Assembly: GCF_002976435.1 (NCBI RefSeq)
Contig: NZ_PUGF01000022.1
Span: 1-64,000, forward strand
Length of the DNA: 64,000 bases
Direction of reading: 5' to 3'
Source of the DNA: Solimicrobium silvestre
GTDB taxonomy: Bacteria > Pseudomonadota > Gammaproteobacteria > Burkholderiales > Burkholderiaceae_D
Shown: piece by piece, positions 34,589 through 43,077 of the stretch
Layout of the letters: each line of letters starts with the position of its first letter
How positions within the stretch are numbered: the stretch's first letter is position 1
Made by a program: the position numbers and the translations under genes
Notes under the pieces: model-generated
Told to the model about the DNA's origin: nothing
Database searches by the model: none
Seen by the model: only the letters and a program-made list of their open reading frames with translations

Positions 34589-35188
34589 TTAAAGAGTTTT
34601 AATAAAGTCATGGATGCCGGCTAACAACATTTCTACTGACATGGCTGTCAATATCAACCCCATTAAACGTTCGAACGCGGTCATGGTGCGCTCACCTAAT
34701 AAGCGTTGCATGCGTTCGGCGCTGAGTAAGACAATTAACCAAACGATGGCAACACACACCAGAGCGGCAACGTGGGTTGCAACGTCGAGGTTGCTATTAG
34801 ATGAGAATAATAGAACCGTCGCTAACGCGGATGGTCCGGCTAAAGCGGGAATTGCCAGCGGCACAATAAAAGGCTCGTGACTATGATCAATATCACCAAA
34901 AATGCCGCCCGGTTGGGGGAAAACCATGCGCAGCGCAATTAAGAACAAAATCACGCCGCCGCCAATGCGTAATGCTACGTCGGATAATTGCAGCGCATTT
35001 AAGAAGTGCCGTCCAAAAAACATAAAGAGCAGCAAAATCAAAAAGGCAATGCCGCATTCACGTACCACTACTTTCCAGCGCCGTTCGGGCGGAACGGAAG
35101 AGAGCGCACTTACAAATAACGGAACTCCTCCAAACGGATCAGTAACAAGAATTAGCAGAATAAACGATTGGAAAAAATTTTGGCTCAT
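34589..35188 (-). CDS. MarC family integral membrane protein
   Basis: About 199 residues with six predicted membrane helices; UPF0056/MarC family. The ILLILVTDPFGGVPLFVSALS segment in the first helix and the IPALAGPSALATVLLF segment in the second half are the repeated family motifs. MarC was once linked to multiple antibiotic resistance, but that role was withdrawn; function is open. I prefer the ATG at 35188 over a TTG at 35221; neither has a good ribosome site. It stands alone. Confidence 0.88.
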   Translation of the reverse strand: MSQNFFQSFILLILVTDPFGGVPLFVSALSSVPPERRWKVVVRECGIAFLILLLFMFFGRHFLNALQLSDVALRIGGGVILFLIALRMVFPQPGGIFGDIDHSHEPFIVPLAIPALAGPSALATVLLFSSNSNLDVATHVAALVCVAIVWLIVLLSAERMQRLLGERTMTAFERLMGLILTAMSVEMLLAGIHDFIKTL

Positions 35189-35371
35189 GAGGGGAAACGG
35201 TAAAAATGCGGTTGAAATCAAACAGAAGCCGAATGCTAGCTTGTTTTAGGGCATGTTTTCAAGTTTAGTTGATATTTTGGATATTGCCAGTCAATTGGCG
35301 GCGGTGTTTTTTGCTGTGCTTCCTCTTGCTTTTGGTATGATGCCTGTCTTGAACCTGGTAATAATGAAAAA

Positions 35372-35599
35372 ATGAATGAGTCGATTTTGCAAGTAAGCTT
35401 GAATGCCCAACAAACTAATGTACCGCCACGCGCCGACACGCCTTGTGTCGCGGTCTGTTCCACCACCTTTGATGAAATTTGCCGCGGCTGCGGACGCACT
35501 GTGGTTGAGGTGGCAACCTGGGTTGTTATGGATGAGGCCGAGAAAGAGCTGGTTTGGCAACGGATTTTGTCGCAAGGCTATCCGCGCAGGAATGGATAA
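35372..35599 (+). CDS. DUF1289 domain protein
   Basis: 75-residue protein with the DUF1289 pattern: DTPCVAVCS, then CRGCGRTVVEVATWVVM. Four cysteines (two in the PCxxVC part, two in CxGC) suggest a small metal-binding fold. Function is unknown. It is separated by only 18 bases from the molybdenum hydroxylase gene downstream and is probably co-transcribed with it. That pairing does not explain the function, because DUF1289 genes have many different neighbours. Confidence 0.85.
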   Translation: MNESILQVSLNAQQTNVPPRADTPCVAVCSTTFDEICRGCGRTVVEVATWVVMDEAEKELVWQRILSQGYPRRNG

Positions 35600-35617
35600 T
35601 TACTAAGGGCTAGCGAT

Positions 35618-37897
35618 ATGGGACTCACAAGGCGGCGATTTTTATTAGGTGGTTTGGGCATGACCGGCGCGTTAATCGTTGGTTGGGGCGTTAGCCCAAT
35701 GCGGCAACGCCTGCAAGCAACAGTGCCGTTACCGGTAATTGACGGCTCGGTGTCATTAAATGGCTGGATGGAAATTGCCACCAATGGCCGGGTCACGATG
35801 TTTTTGCATAAAAGCGAAATGGGGCAGGGCGTTTCAACCGCGTTGCCAATGTTGTTGGCGGAAGAGCTCGATGTACCGTTAGCGATGGTCGATATTGTGC
35901 CCGCCGGAATGGATAAAATTTACGGCAATGTGGCCATGCTGGTTGATGGCCTGCCGTTTCATCCTGATGACAGCGGCATGCTCAAACACGGCGCGCAATG
36001 GATGACAGGCAAATTTGCTCGTGAATTAGGCTTACAGGTAACCGGCGGTTCTTCCAGTGTTAAAGATTCCTGGTTGGTGTTGCGCCAGGCCGGTTCTGCC
36101 GCGCGTGCCATGCTAATCGCTTCGGCTGCACAACAATGGAATGTGCCGGTAAGTGAGTGTCACACCAAAGCTGGCATGGTTTTGCATACTAGCGGTAAGC
36201 AAGCTGGTTATGGTGAATTAGCTGCGTTAGCGGTGCATAGTAATCCAGCACAAATTCGATTAAAAAACCCCTCTGAATTCACATTAATCGGCCAGCCTCA
36301 AGCGCGCCGCGATAGTGCTGACAAAACTACCGGAAAAGCGCAGTTTGGTTTGGATGTGCGACTGCCGGGAATGCTGTATGCCGCCGTGAAAATGTGCCCC
36401 AAGCTAGGCGGCAAGTTGCGCAGCATGAATGACGCCGACATTATTAAAATGCCCGGTGTAGTCAAGGTGCACAGTTTGGCAGATTTAAATGCGCGGGTAA
36501 CAAGCGTGGCTGGTGTGCTGGTTATTGCTAAAACCTACTGGCAAGCACGCGTCGCTTTAGATGCGATGAATCTGGAGTGGGATGATGGTGTTGGTAGCAC
36601 GGGTAGCGCCTTATCGAGCGCATCAGTACTGCATGAATTGCGTAGCAAGCTGGACACTGAAACAGGTTTTACTTATTTTAAGCAAGGCCATATTAAAGCC
36701 GAAGCTAAGCAAGACGCTATCACAACACAAACACTGAACGCTGAATACAGCGCACCATTTTTAGCCCATGCCACGATGGAACCGATGAACTGCACAGCAC
36801 AAGTTCACAACGGGCGTGTGTCGCTGTGGGTTGGCACTCAAACTCCAACGTTGGCAGTGAAAATTGCCGCGCAAGTGGCGCAGGTAAATAGCGATCAGAT
36901 TGAATTGCATCACACATTTTTAGGCGGTGGATTTGGTCGCCGCTTAGAGGTGGACATGGTTGCCCAGGCCGTGGCTGCTGCTTTGCAAACCAATGGCGTA
37001 CCGGTGCAATTAATCTGGAGTCGCGAAGAAGATATAGGGCACGACTTTTATCGACCTGCTGCTGTAGCGCGCTTTAAGGCGACGGTGGATCAGGTTGGAC
37101 AAGTTATCAGCTATGAAAATACTTCTGCCAGCGGGTCTATTACTCAGCAAGTGCTGAAGCGGTATTTTGGCTTGGCTGCGATGGGGCCGGATAAAACTAC
37201 GGCGGAAGGTGAGTTTGATATGCCTTACGAATTCCCGAATCAAAAAATCGCCCACGTGATTGTGCCTACTGCTGTACCGATCGGATATTGGCGTTCAGTT
37301 GGGCATTCGCATAATGCCTTTTTTAAAGAGAGTTTTATTGATGAGTTGGCACATGCTGCCAAACAAACGCCGTTGCAATTCAGGCGCGGCTTATTGAAAC
37401 AGCATCCACGTTATTTGGCGGTCTTAAATGCTGCAATGGTACTTGCCGAACAGGGCGGTGTATTACCGGCTGGGCATGCGCACGGCATCGCGCTGCATCA
37501 ATCGTTTGGCACCATTGTTGCGCAAGTCGCGGAAGTGTCTGTGCAGGATAAAGAAATTATCGTGCATAAGGTCAGTTGCGCGGTCGATTGCGGGATAGTC
37601 GTTAATCCGAATATAGTGCGCCAGCAAATGGAATCTGCGGTGTTATTTGGCTTGTCCGCCGCCTTGTTCGGTGAAATCACCTTTAAAGACGGCAAGGTTG
37701 AGCAAAGTAATTTTCATGATTACGTGGTCATTAGAATGAATCAAGCACCGCAAGTAGAGGTGGTGATTATCGCTAGTGCAGAAGCGCCGGAAGGGATAGG
37801 CGAACCAGGTACGCCGCCGATTGCGCCGGCTGTTGCGAATGCACTATTTAATTTAACCGGCCAACGTTTGCGGAGCTTGCCGTTACGCTTGGCGTAA
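35618..37897 (+). CDS. Molybdenum hydroxylase large subunit, isoquinoline 1-oxidoreductase beta type
   Basis: 759-residue xanthine-oxidase-family molybdopterin subunit. The N-terminus is a twin-arginine signal (LTRRRFLLGG, then a hydrophobic stretch), so it is exported folded. Cofactor segments include KSEMGQGVSTALPMLLAEELD, TFLGGGFGRRLEVDMV and, near the C-terminus, EGIGEPGTPP, carrying the catalytic glutamate. IorB/aldehyde-dehydrogenase-type enzymes of this architecture need a small [2Fe-2S] subunit and electron acceptors; neither is adjacent. The ribosome site AAGGG precedes the ATG. Substrate is probably an aromatic heterocycle or aldehyde (family inference). Confidence 0.9.
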   Translation: MGLTRRRFLLGGLGMTGALIVGWGVSPMRQRLQATVPLPVIDGSVSLNGWMEIATNGRVTMFLHKSEMGQGVSTALPMLLAEELDVPLAMVDIVPAGMDKIYGNVAMLVDGLPFHPDDSGMLKHGAQWMTGKFARELGLQVTGGSSSVKDSWLVLRQAGSAARAMLIASAAQQWNVPVSECHTKAGMVLHTSGKQAGYGELAALAVHSNPAQIRLKNPSEFTLIGQPQARRDSADKTTGKAQFGLDVRLPGMLYAAVKMCPKLGGKLRSMNDADIIKMPGVVKVHSLADLNARVTSVAGVLVIAKTYWQARVALDAMNLEWDDGVGSTGSALSSASVLHELRSKLDTETGFTYFKQGHIKAEAKQDAITTQTLNAEYSAPFLAHATMEPMNCTAQVHNGRVSLWVGTQTPTLAVKIAAQVAQVNSDQIELHHTFLGGGFGRRLEVDMVAQAVAAALQTNGVPVQLIWSREEDIGHDFYRPAAVARFKATVDQVGQVISYENTSASGSITQQVLKRYFGLAAMGPDKTTAEGEFDMPYEFPNQKIAHVIVPTAVPIGYWRSVGHSHNAFFKESFIDELAHAAKQTPLQFRRGLLKQHPRYLAVLNAAMVLAEQGGVLPAGHAHGIALHQSFGTIVAQVAEVSVQDKEIIVHKVSCAVDCGIVVNPNIVRQQMESAVLFGLSAALFGEITFKDGKVEQSNFHDYVVIRMNQAPQVEVVIIASAEAPEGIGEPGTPPIAPAVANALFNLTGQRLRSLPLRLA

Positions 37898-37913
37898 TCC
37901 AACTGGAATTAGC

Positions 37914-38816
37914 TCAGACTAATTCGGCAATAGTTTGATGCACAAACGCCGACAAAATAAGTTTGTGCTGTGCGGGTACATTGAGGAATTCAAAGCCGTA
38001 TCGGTAACCATCGCCTTCCTCGGTTGGTGCGATTGAGCGCACGATAAAATCGAGGGATAGCAATCCTTCGTTGCCAACCACATTAATTTTAAATGTGATT
38101 GTTCCAGTCTCTTTTTTCTCAGCAATTGCTTGTTTGATTATTCCTGACGTGCCTCCCATACTGAGATCAAGTAAAGTAGCTGCGGCAGTCCGAACCGGGT
38201 TAAGGAATGATACAGAGGCAATAATTTTAACGGCGGCTCTCGCGTCGTGCCGTATTACGCTGGAATTGACTTGCTTTGGATAAGATAAGTGCAAATAGGG
38301 GTGCGGGGTGTAGACCGATTTTAAGGCTGTTACAGTAAATGCAAAGGCCTTTTTACCTTGGAAGGCGCGCACTACAAAGGTCTGGTTGTCGCGGATTAAT
38401 ATATATTTGCCATCAATGACGGGTGCTGTCACCAGCACTGATTTACCCTTGATATAACCGATCAGTTTCACCACAAAGCGTGAATCCGTATCGTTCAATG
38501 CCTGCATATGTAAGGTTTCGCCGACATACCAGCGCACATCGTCCATTTGTGAAAAGACTTCTTTTGGGGGAGCAACCGGCTCTTCAATTACCTTGGCGGG
38601 AGCCGATATGGATGGCTTAGGTTTTGCTGGCGTATCCCAACTATTTTTTTGTACATAACCTTGATTAACCAGGCCATTTAATTGATTCTGAGATTCAATG
38701 ACAACGCCGGAAGCGAGCAGTAACTTGCCATGCCTGTCATAAATTGAGCGTTGGGTAACTTTCCCAACGGCAAAATCTGATTTACTTAGAGGAATAAGTG
38801 AGGTCAGGTCAGCCAT
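37914..38816 (-). CDS. PilZ domain protein, YcgR-like
   Basis: 300 residues. A short N-terminal region (1-50) and a proline-rich linker (about 63-85) lead to a YcgR-N-type beta domain (~90-185), followed by a PilZ domain carrying the c-di-GMP signature: RHDAR (RxxxR) and DLSMGG (DxSxxG). YcgR-type proteins bind c-di-GMP and slow the flagellar motor or change its bias. With flagellar and chemotaxis genes elsewhere in the window a motility-brake role is plausible. It converges on the molybdenum hydroxylase gene with a 16-base gap. The N-terminal extension with the linker is longer than in enteric YcgR. Confidence 0.85.
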   Translation of the reverse strand: MADLTSLIPLSKSDFAVGKVTQRSIYDRHGKLLLASGVVIESQNQLNGLVNQGYVQKNSWDTPAKPKPSISAPAKVIEEPVAPPKEVFSQMDDVRWYVGETLHMQALNDTDSRFVVKLIGYIKGKSVLVTAPVIDGKYILIRDNQTFVVRAFQGKKAFAFTVTALKSVYTPHPYLHLSYPKQVNSSVIRHDARAAVKIIASVSFLNPVRTAAATLLDLSMGGTSGIIKQAIAEKKETGTITFKINVVGNEGLLSLDFIVRSIAPTEEGDGYRYGFEFLNVPAQHKLILSAFVHQTIAELV

Positions 38817-38921
38817 GTTTACTCTCGTCGTATGTCAATGTTGGTTTTTCTAGAAAACAAAAATATCAATACTGCATTTTCAACTAAGGGGGATGTAATG
38901 CTAATTACTTAAATGAGAATT

Positions 38922-39026
38922 TTAGGACTTACGCAAAACAGCTCCAGCGGCGTTACGCTCTCCTTGCCGTACTAAAGTACTGTCTGCGTCGGCGTGCCTT
39001 GCCGGAACAATTTTGAGTAAGTCCTA
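38922..39026. mobile_element. Small terminal-inverted-repeat element (MITE-like), copy 2
   Basis: About 104 bases bounded by TAGGACTTACGCAAAA and TTTTGAGTAAGTCCTA, inverted repeats differing at one of 16 positions. No coding capacity. The interior is GC-rich and self-complementary in places (for example GTACTAAAGTAC) and differs from the interior of the element at 19451, with which it shares only the ends. It lies between the PilZ gene start and the thioredoxin gene stop, away from coding sequence. Confidence 0.7.
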
Positions 39027-39101
39027 TTTATATTTCAGAATAATTAATTAATGGAAACTTTGCAAGGTTCTTTGAGATTCTGGCTTAACGTTTTGTCGAA
39101 A

Positions 39102-39527
39102 TTACACAGCCAGAGCCAGCCGCAAACGTAAATTTGCCTCAGTTTGCCATAAACGTTGCTGTCCATCAAAGTTTGCTTGTGTTTGGAGTTGCTCTGGGGA
39201 TTGTCTAGCTTGTGATTGAATAATTCGCTTTAACTGCGAGGTATCAGGTTGCATCGTCCCGTAAAAGGATACAACGTCGTTTTGTTGAATGAGTAGTGTT
39301 GGGAAATTTTCAATATCCAAGTCACCAACCAAACTGGCTTGATCTTCAATATCTATCCACAAAAACAACAATTCAGGATGTTGTTCAGCCAATGCTTCAA
39401 ATTTGGGGCGGTAGTCTTTGCAAACATCGCACCAAGCCGCGCATAAACACGCAACAACAGTCTGATATTTAGTGAGATGCTGCTGTAAAGCAGCGGCGGA
39501 AGTGTGGTTGAGATCGAGGTAGGGCAT
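39102..39527 (-). CDS. Thioredoxin-family protein
   Basis: 141-residue cytoplasmic thioredoxin fold. The active site is WCDVC in CAAWCDVCKDY, so the redox pair is present, and the cis-proline loop is ENFPTLLI. The helix after the active site and the final strand match the family. The WCDVC dipeptide between the cysteines differs from thioredoxin (GP), suggesting a different redox potential or partner. It lies divergently from tsaB (43 bases apart). Function beyond thiol-disulfide exchange is not indicated. Confidence 0.88.
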   Translation of the reverse strand: MPYLDLNHTSAAALQQHLTKYQTVVACLCAAWCDVCKDYRPKFEALAEQHPELLFLWIDIEDQASLVGDLDIENFPTLLIQQNDVVSFYGTMQPDTSQLKRIIQSQARQSPEQLQTQANFDGQQRLWQTEANLRLRLALAV

Positions 39528-39570
39528 GGCCGAATTTTACACTGGATGATGCTAAAGGTAAAATACGCGC

Positions 39571-40296
39571 ATGTTTAAAATCCTCTCTATAGAAACCTCA
39601 TCTGAACTGGCTTCCGCGGCTCTTTTGTTTGGTCAAAAAATCATTCAACGCCAGACTAATGGCGTTACTAATCACTCACAGTCGATTTTGCCGATGGTGC
39701 AAAGTCTGTTGCAAGAAGCTGGAATAACGTTGTCGGAATGCGATGCAATTGCCTTTGGTTCCGGGCCTGGCTCTTTTACTGGCGTGCGCACCGCGTGCGG
39801 CGTAGTACAGGGCTTGGCGTTTGGCGCCAATTTGCCAGTGATACCGGTCGTCACTTTGCTGGCCTTAGCGGAAGACTGTCGCAACAAAACCGGCGCAAAC
39901 CATGTATTGGCCGCGCTGGATGCCCGGATGGGCGAAGTGTATTGGGCGCAATATCGTTATGACGAAGCACAACAAGCGTGGGCAACCTTAGTTGAGCCGA
40001 CGCTTAGCGCTCCGGCGTTGTTAGTGCCAAATGATGTTGATGGGCTGGCTTTGGTGGGAAATGGTTTTGCGGCCTATCCAGATAAATTTACCTTGCCCGT
40101 TGCATTGCTGGCTGCCGCACAATCGGCTGTTCCGCAGGCTGAAGCTGTCGCAAGATTGGGGAAAATTGAATTTGCAGCTGGGCGTTGTTACCCGGCAGAG
40201 CAGGCGCAGCCGCTTTATTTGCGGAACAAAATTGCGCTCACCATTGCCGAGCGTGCGGCGCTTACTGCAGCAAACCTGAATAACGGCGCAGTATGA
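39571..40296 (+). CDS. tsaB: tRNA threonylcarbamoyladenosine biosynthesis protein TsaB
   Basis: 241-residue ASKHA-fold protein that partners TsaD and TsaE in forming t6A at position 37 of ANN-decoding tRNAs. The N-terminal ILSIETSSELASAALL strand pair and the AFGSGPGSFTGVRTACGVVQGLAFG segment are diagnostic. Like other TsaB proteins it lacks the metal-binding residues of TsaD. It overlaps rimI by 4 bases (ATGA), a pairing common in proteobacteria. Confidence 0.95.
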   Translation: MFKILSIETSSELASAALLFGQKIIQRQTNGVTNHSQSILPMVQSLLQEAGITLSECDAIAFGSGPGSFTGVRTACGVVQGLAFGANLPVIPVVTLLALAEDCRNKTGANHVLAALDARMGEVYWAQYRYDEAQQAWATLVEPTLSAPALLVPNDVDGLALVGNGFAAYPDKFTLPVALLAAAQSAVPQAEAVARLGKIEFAAGRCYPAEQAQPLYLRNKIALTIAERAALTAANLNNGAV

Positions 40297-40763
40297 CGAT
40301 AGATTGGTCAACGCTAAAACTAGAGCCCATGCAACTGCTGGATTTGGATGAGGTCATGGCGATAGAGCAGGCGGTGTATTCGCATCCTTGGAGTATTGGT
40401 AATTTTGTCGACTCCCTGGATCTTGCTTACGATGCCTGGGTGGTGCGGTCAGTTGAAGGTGAGCTACTTGGGTATTTTGTACAAATGCCGGTTGTGGATG
40501 AGATGCATTTGCTGACCATTGCGGTGCAGGGTTTAATGCAAGGTCAGGGGCTTGGGTATTTTTTACTTAAACACATGGCAGAACGTGCCAAACTCATGCA
40601 AATGGATGCTGTTTTGCTGGAGGTGCGCGTTTCCAATCTGCGTGCTTTGGCGGTATATGAAGTATTTGGATTTTTGTCGGTCGGACGTAGAAAAGATTAT
40701 TACCAAACCGAACACAATCAACGTGAAGATGCATTGATTTTACGCTATACAATACAGCGCTAA
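40293..40763 (+). CDS. rimI: Ribosomal protein S18 alanine N-acetyltransferase
   Basis: 156-residue GNAT-fold enzyme that acetylates the N-terminal alanine of S18. The acetyl-CoA loop is QGLMQGQGLGYFLLKHM (Q/RxxGxG/A pattern), the EVRVSNLRALAVYEVFGF segment is typical of RimI, and a tyrosine follows in KDYYQT. The start codon overlaps the tsaB stop. The downstream UDG-like gene begins 53 bases later. Confidence 0.94.
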   Translation: MTIDWSTLKLEPMQLLDLDEVMAIEQAVYSHPWSIGNFVDSLDLAYDAWVVRSVEGELLGYFVQMPVVDEMHLLTIAVQGLMQGQGLGYFLLKHMAERAKLMQMDAVLLEVRVSNLRALAVYEVFGFLSVGRRKDYYQTEHNQREDALILRYTIQR

Positions 40764-40816
40764 ACTTACACAGTTGATCACCATAGTAGTTCACTCTACT
40801 CAGCAAGGAAAACAGC

Positions 40817-41380
40817 ATGTTGTTAAGCAGGTTAAATGAAATGTCGGTTGGGCCTCTCTGGGTATTGCGTAACCAGCCCGTGGCTCAATTGGAAACTCAA
40901 GCAGAATTTCAGTCCGAAATTCAGTCGAAAACTCAGTCGCAAATTCAGACTGATGCTTGCCCCGTTTGTGGGCAGGCATGGCTGCAATCTACACTGGAAG
41001 GTAGCTCAATTGTCGTCGTTTTAGCCGCGCCAATTACTGATGCCGCACAACAGAAATTATTGGACAACTGTTTGCAGGCAGCCGGGTGGCATGCAGAGTC
41101 ATCTTGCTTTACTTTGCATGTGTCTTGCACATCGAGTCCAGATGCTTCGTTAATGGCCTTGCAAGCACAGATTGCCGCACAAACGCCTGAGCTAATTGTT
41201 GTCTTTGGCAGCACTGCCGCGACGATGATAAATGCTGAATTTAGCTCAGGGCAAATCGCTCAGTATGCAAATACCCGTTTAATTGTGACGCATCATCCGG
41301 CCGAAATGATCGCCAACCCCTCATTAAAAGCGCAAGTATGGGCCGATCTCTGTTTGGCAAAATTTGGCATAGTGGGCTAA
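40817..41380 (+). CDS. Reduced uracil-DNA-glycosylase-like protein (family 4 related)
   Basis: 187 residues. The C-terminal ~100 residues resemble the end of family 4 uracil-DNA glycosylases: a PELIVVFGSTAA strand and the THHPAEMIANPSLKAQVWADL segment, like the family's HPA(Y/E)LLRNP..K..VW.DL ending. The N-terminal half lacks the catalytic GEAPG-type motif and the full set of iron-sulfur cysteines; instead it has a Gln-rich repeated stretch (about 33-44, QSEIQSKTQSQIQ) and a CPVCGQAW knuckle. In related genomes a full udg gene occupies this place after tsaB-rimI. It may therefore be a decayed or repurposed glycosylase. The frame is intact and ends one base before the DUF1853 start. Confidence 0.6.
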   Translation: MLLSRLNEMSVGPLWVLRNQPVAQLETQAEFQSEIQSKTQSQIQTDACPVCGQAWLQSTLEGSSIVVVLAAPITDAAQQKLLDNCLQAAGWHAESSCFTLHVSCTSSPDASLMALQAQIAAQTPELIVVFGSTAATMINAEFSSGQIAQYANTRLIVTHHPAEMIANPSLKAQVWADLCLAKFGIVG

Positions 41381-42331
41381 ATGAAGCTCTTTAGCCCACG
41401 AACGCCTAGAACGCCTAATTACCAGGCGCAGTTTCAACAAAGGTGGCCGCATTTAAATCATCCCCATGTGCGTAGTCTTGCCTGGTTGTTGGATTCGTCG
41501 ATATTATTAAATACCAGCCATTCGCGCTGGGATAATCAATTGGCGCAACTGCCGCCGGTTAATCAGACTATCAACAACTGGTTGACTGAATTAGAGCAAG
41601 ATTCCGAACCGTTAGTACATTTTTTAGCACTGCATCCGCACACACGGCTGGGCCATTATGCTGAGCATTTGTTGGCTTTTTATTTTAAATGGAGCGGCGA
41701 ATTAGTTGCACATAGTGTCCAAGTGCGCTCACACAGAACAATTGGTGAATTTGATTTTTTATTGAACACAGCGAGTGGATTGCAGCATTGGGAATTTGCT
41801 TGTAAATTTTATTTATTGGTTGCGCCAGAAACAAAGTTATCCAACTATGTCGGGCCAAACTTGATGGATAACCTGAACGATAAATCTCACAAAATAATGG
41901 ATGCGCAACTCATTTTAGGGCAGCATCCCGACGCGCAAAAGTACTTGCCTGCGCAGCTCAGCGCGGCTAAGGCTTTACTTAAAGGTTGGTTGTTTTATCC
42001 CGCTACCGATACGGATGCACTCGGCGAGGTAGCTCCGCTGCATTGCCGCGGGTTATGGTGCAGAATCACCGAATTGCAGCACTATGATGGAGACTGCTTC
42101 GCTATTTTGTCACGTTTGAAATGGCTGGCACCTGCTAAAGCGTATGAGTCAGAGACGATGAGTCGGAGTCAATTGCATGCCTTTTTAGAGCAGCAGTTTT
42201 TAAGTGATTCAAGGCCAGTTCTCATTGCCCACTTGGTGCCGGATGGCGAATATTTTGTGGAAACAGAGCGGATTTTTGTGGTGCCTGATGCTTGGAATCT
42301 GGATAGTTCTATTTTGGCGATATCAGATTAA
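41381..42331 (+). CDS. DUF1853 family protein
   Basis: 316-residue DUF1853 protein. Typical segments are RVRSLAWLLDSS-like VRSLAWLLDSSILL, LGHYAEHLLAFYF, and the GEFDFLL...HWEFACKFYLL pair, whose Asp/Glu/Lys arrangement resembles a PD-(D/E)xK nuclease core. Function is not established. It starts directly after the stop of the UDG-like gene (TAA-ATG), so the tsaB-rimI-UDG-like-DUF1853 run is probably one transcript. The nuclease-like core beside a glycosylase-like gene hints at nucleic acid work, but this is inference. Confidence 0.85.
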   Translation: MKLFSPRTPRTPNYQAQFQQRWPHLNHPHVRSLAWLLDSSILLNTSHSRWDNQLAQLPPVNQTINNWLTELEQDSEPLVHFLALHPHTRLGHYAEHLLAFYFKWSGELVAHSVQVRSHRTIGEFDFLLNTASGLQHWEFACKFYLLVAPETKLSNYVGPNLMDNLNDKSHKIMDAQLILGQHPDAQKYLPAQLSAAKALLKGWLFYPATDTDALGEVAPLHCRGLWCRITELQHYDGDCFAILSRLKWLAPAKAYESETMSRSQLHAFLEQQFLSDSRPVLIAHLVPDGEYFVETERIFVVPDAWNLDSSILAISD

Positions 42332-42355
42332 ATAAGTTCAGCAGTAAGATACGCT

Positions 42356-43066
42356 TCACTTCGAAATTTCATCGCAAATTTCATCTAATCTTTCCGGTGT
42401 ATCTTTATTTTCTATTGAAAAAATAACCCGTTGGCGTTGTATCGTTTCAAATTGAGACGGCAGTATCATGGCCTTTTCCATGTCAGCGAAAAACACTTCG
42501 CATGCAGCTGGCAGTGGGTATTTTTCGCGCAAGTGCTTGTCATTTAAATTAACCTGCATCACCTGAATACCTACATCGCAGCGCTGCACAAGTTTTGCTG
42601 GATCAGTTTCATCTAAAACCAGCATTTCAACGATGGCATTATTCATTTTTTGTTGCGCAGAATCTGATCGGTCGGTTTTGAATGCAACTCTGTCCTCAAA
42701 GCTCTTCTTGAGTAAGGGTAAAAAATCAACGCATTGTTTTGGGAAATGGTAAGCGCTGCTGTAAGCCAAATTTTGGCGGATTTTAGTAGCGCAAAATTGC
42801 TCTTGATCCGGTGCGTTTTTTATTGATTCCATCAGTGAGTTAGTCATGGCAGTGACCATGCCAGCTTCATCAAGATTTTTCAATTCCGGAATTTTACTGT
42901 GATTTTTTTGTAAATATTCCGGACTGGTGACGATGCGCAAGGCAATTTGGCATTCAGTCGGCAGCACAGGGTGCTCGCCGAGCTGTTCAGCTCTTGCCAC
43001 GTTCATCAAGAGGCTGGCAACGAGACTGGCAGCGAGGATGGATAATGCGCGAAATGTGTAAGACAT
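42356..43066 (-). CDS. Uncharacterised periplasmic protein
   Basis: 236 residues that I do not recognise. A signal peptide is clear (positively charged start, hydrophobic LSILAASLVASLLMNV, cleavage after ARA). The mature part is helical, with six cysteines in ECQ, FCA, QCV, RCD, ACE and ICD contexts, enough for three disulfide bonds. No enzyme motif is seen. It lies 11 bases after the lplT stop on the same strand and is probably co-transcribed, suggesting an envelope role, but nothing more specific is supported. Confidence 0.65.
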   Translation of the reverse strand: MSYTFRALSILAASLVASLLMNVARAEQLGEHPVLPTECQIALRIVTSPEYLQKNHSKIPELKNLDEAGMVTAMTNSLMESIKNAPDQEQFCATKIRQNLAYSSAYHFPKQCVDFLPLLKKSFEDRVAFKTDRSDSAQQKMNNAIVEMLVLDETDPAKLVQRCDVGIQVMQVNLNDKHLREKYPLPAACEVFFADMEKAMILPSQFETIQRQRVIFSIENKDTPERLDEICDEISK

Positions 43067-43077
43067 AGCCGTATAAA

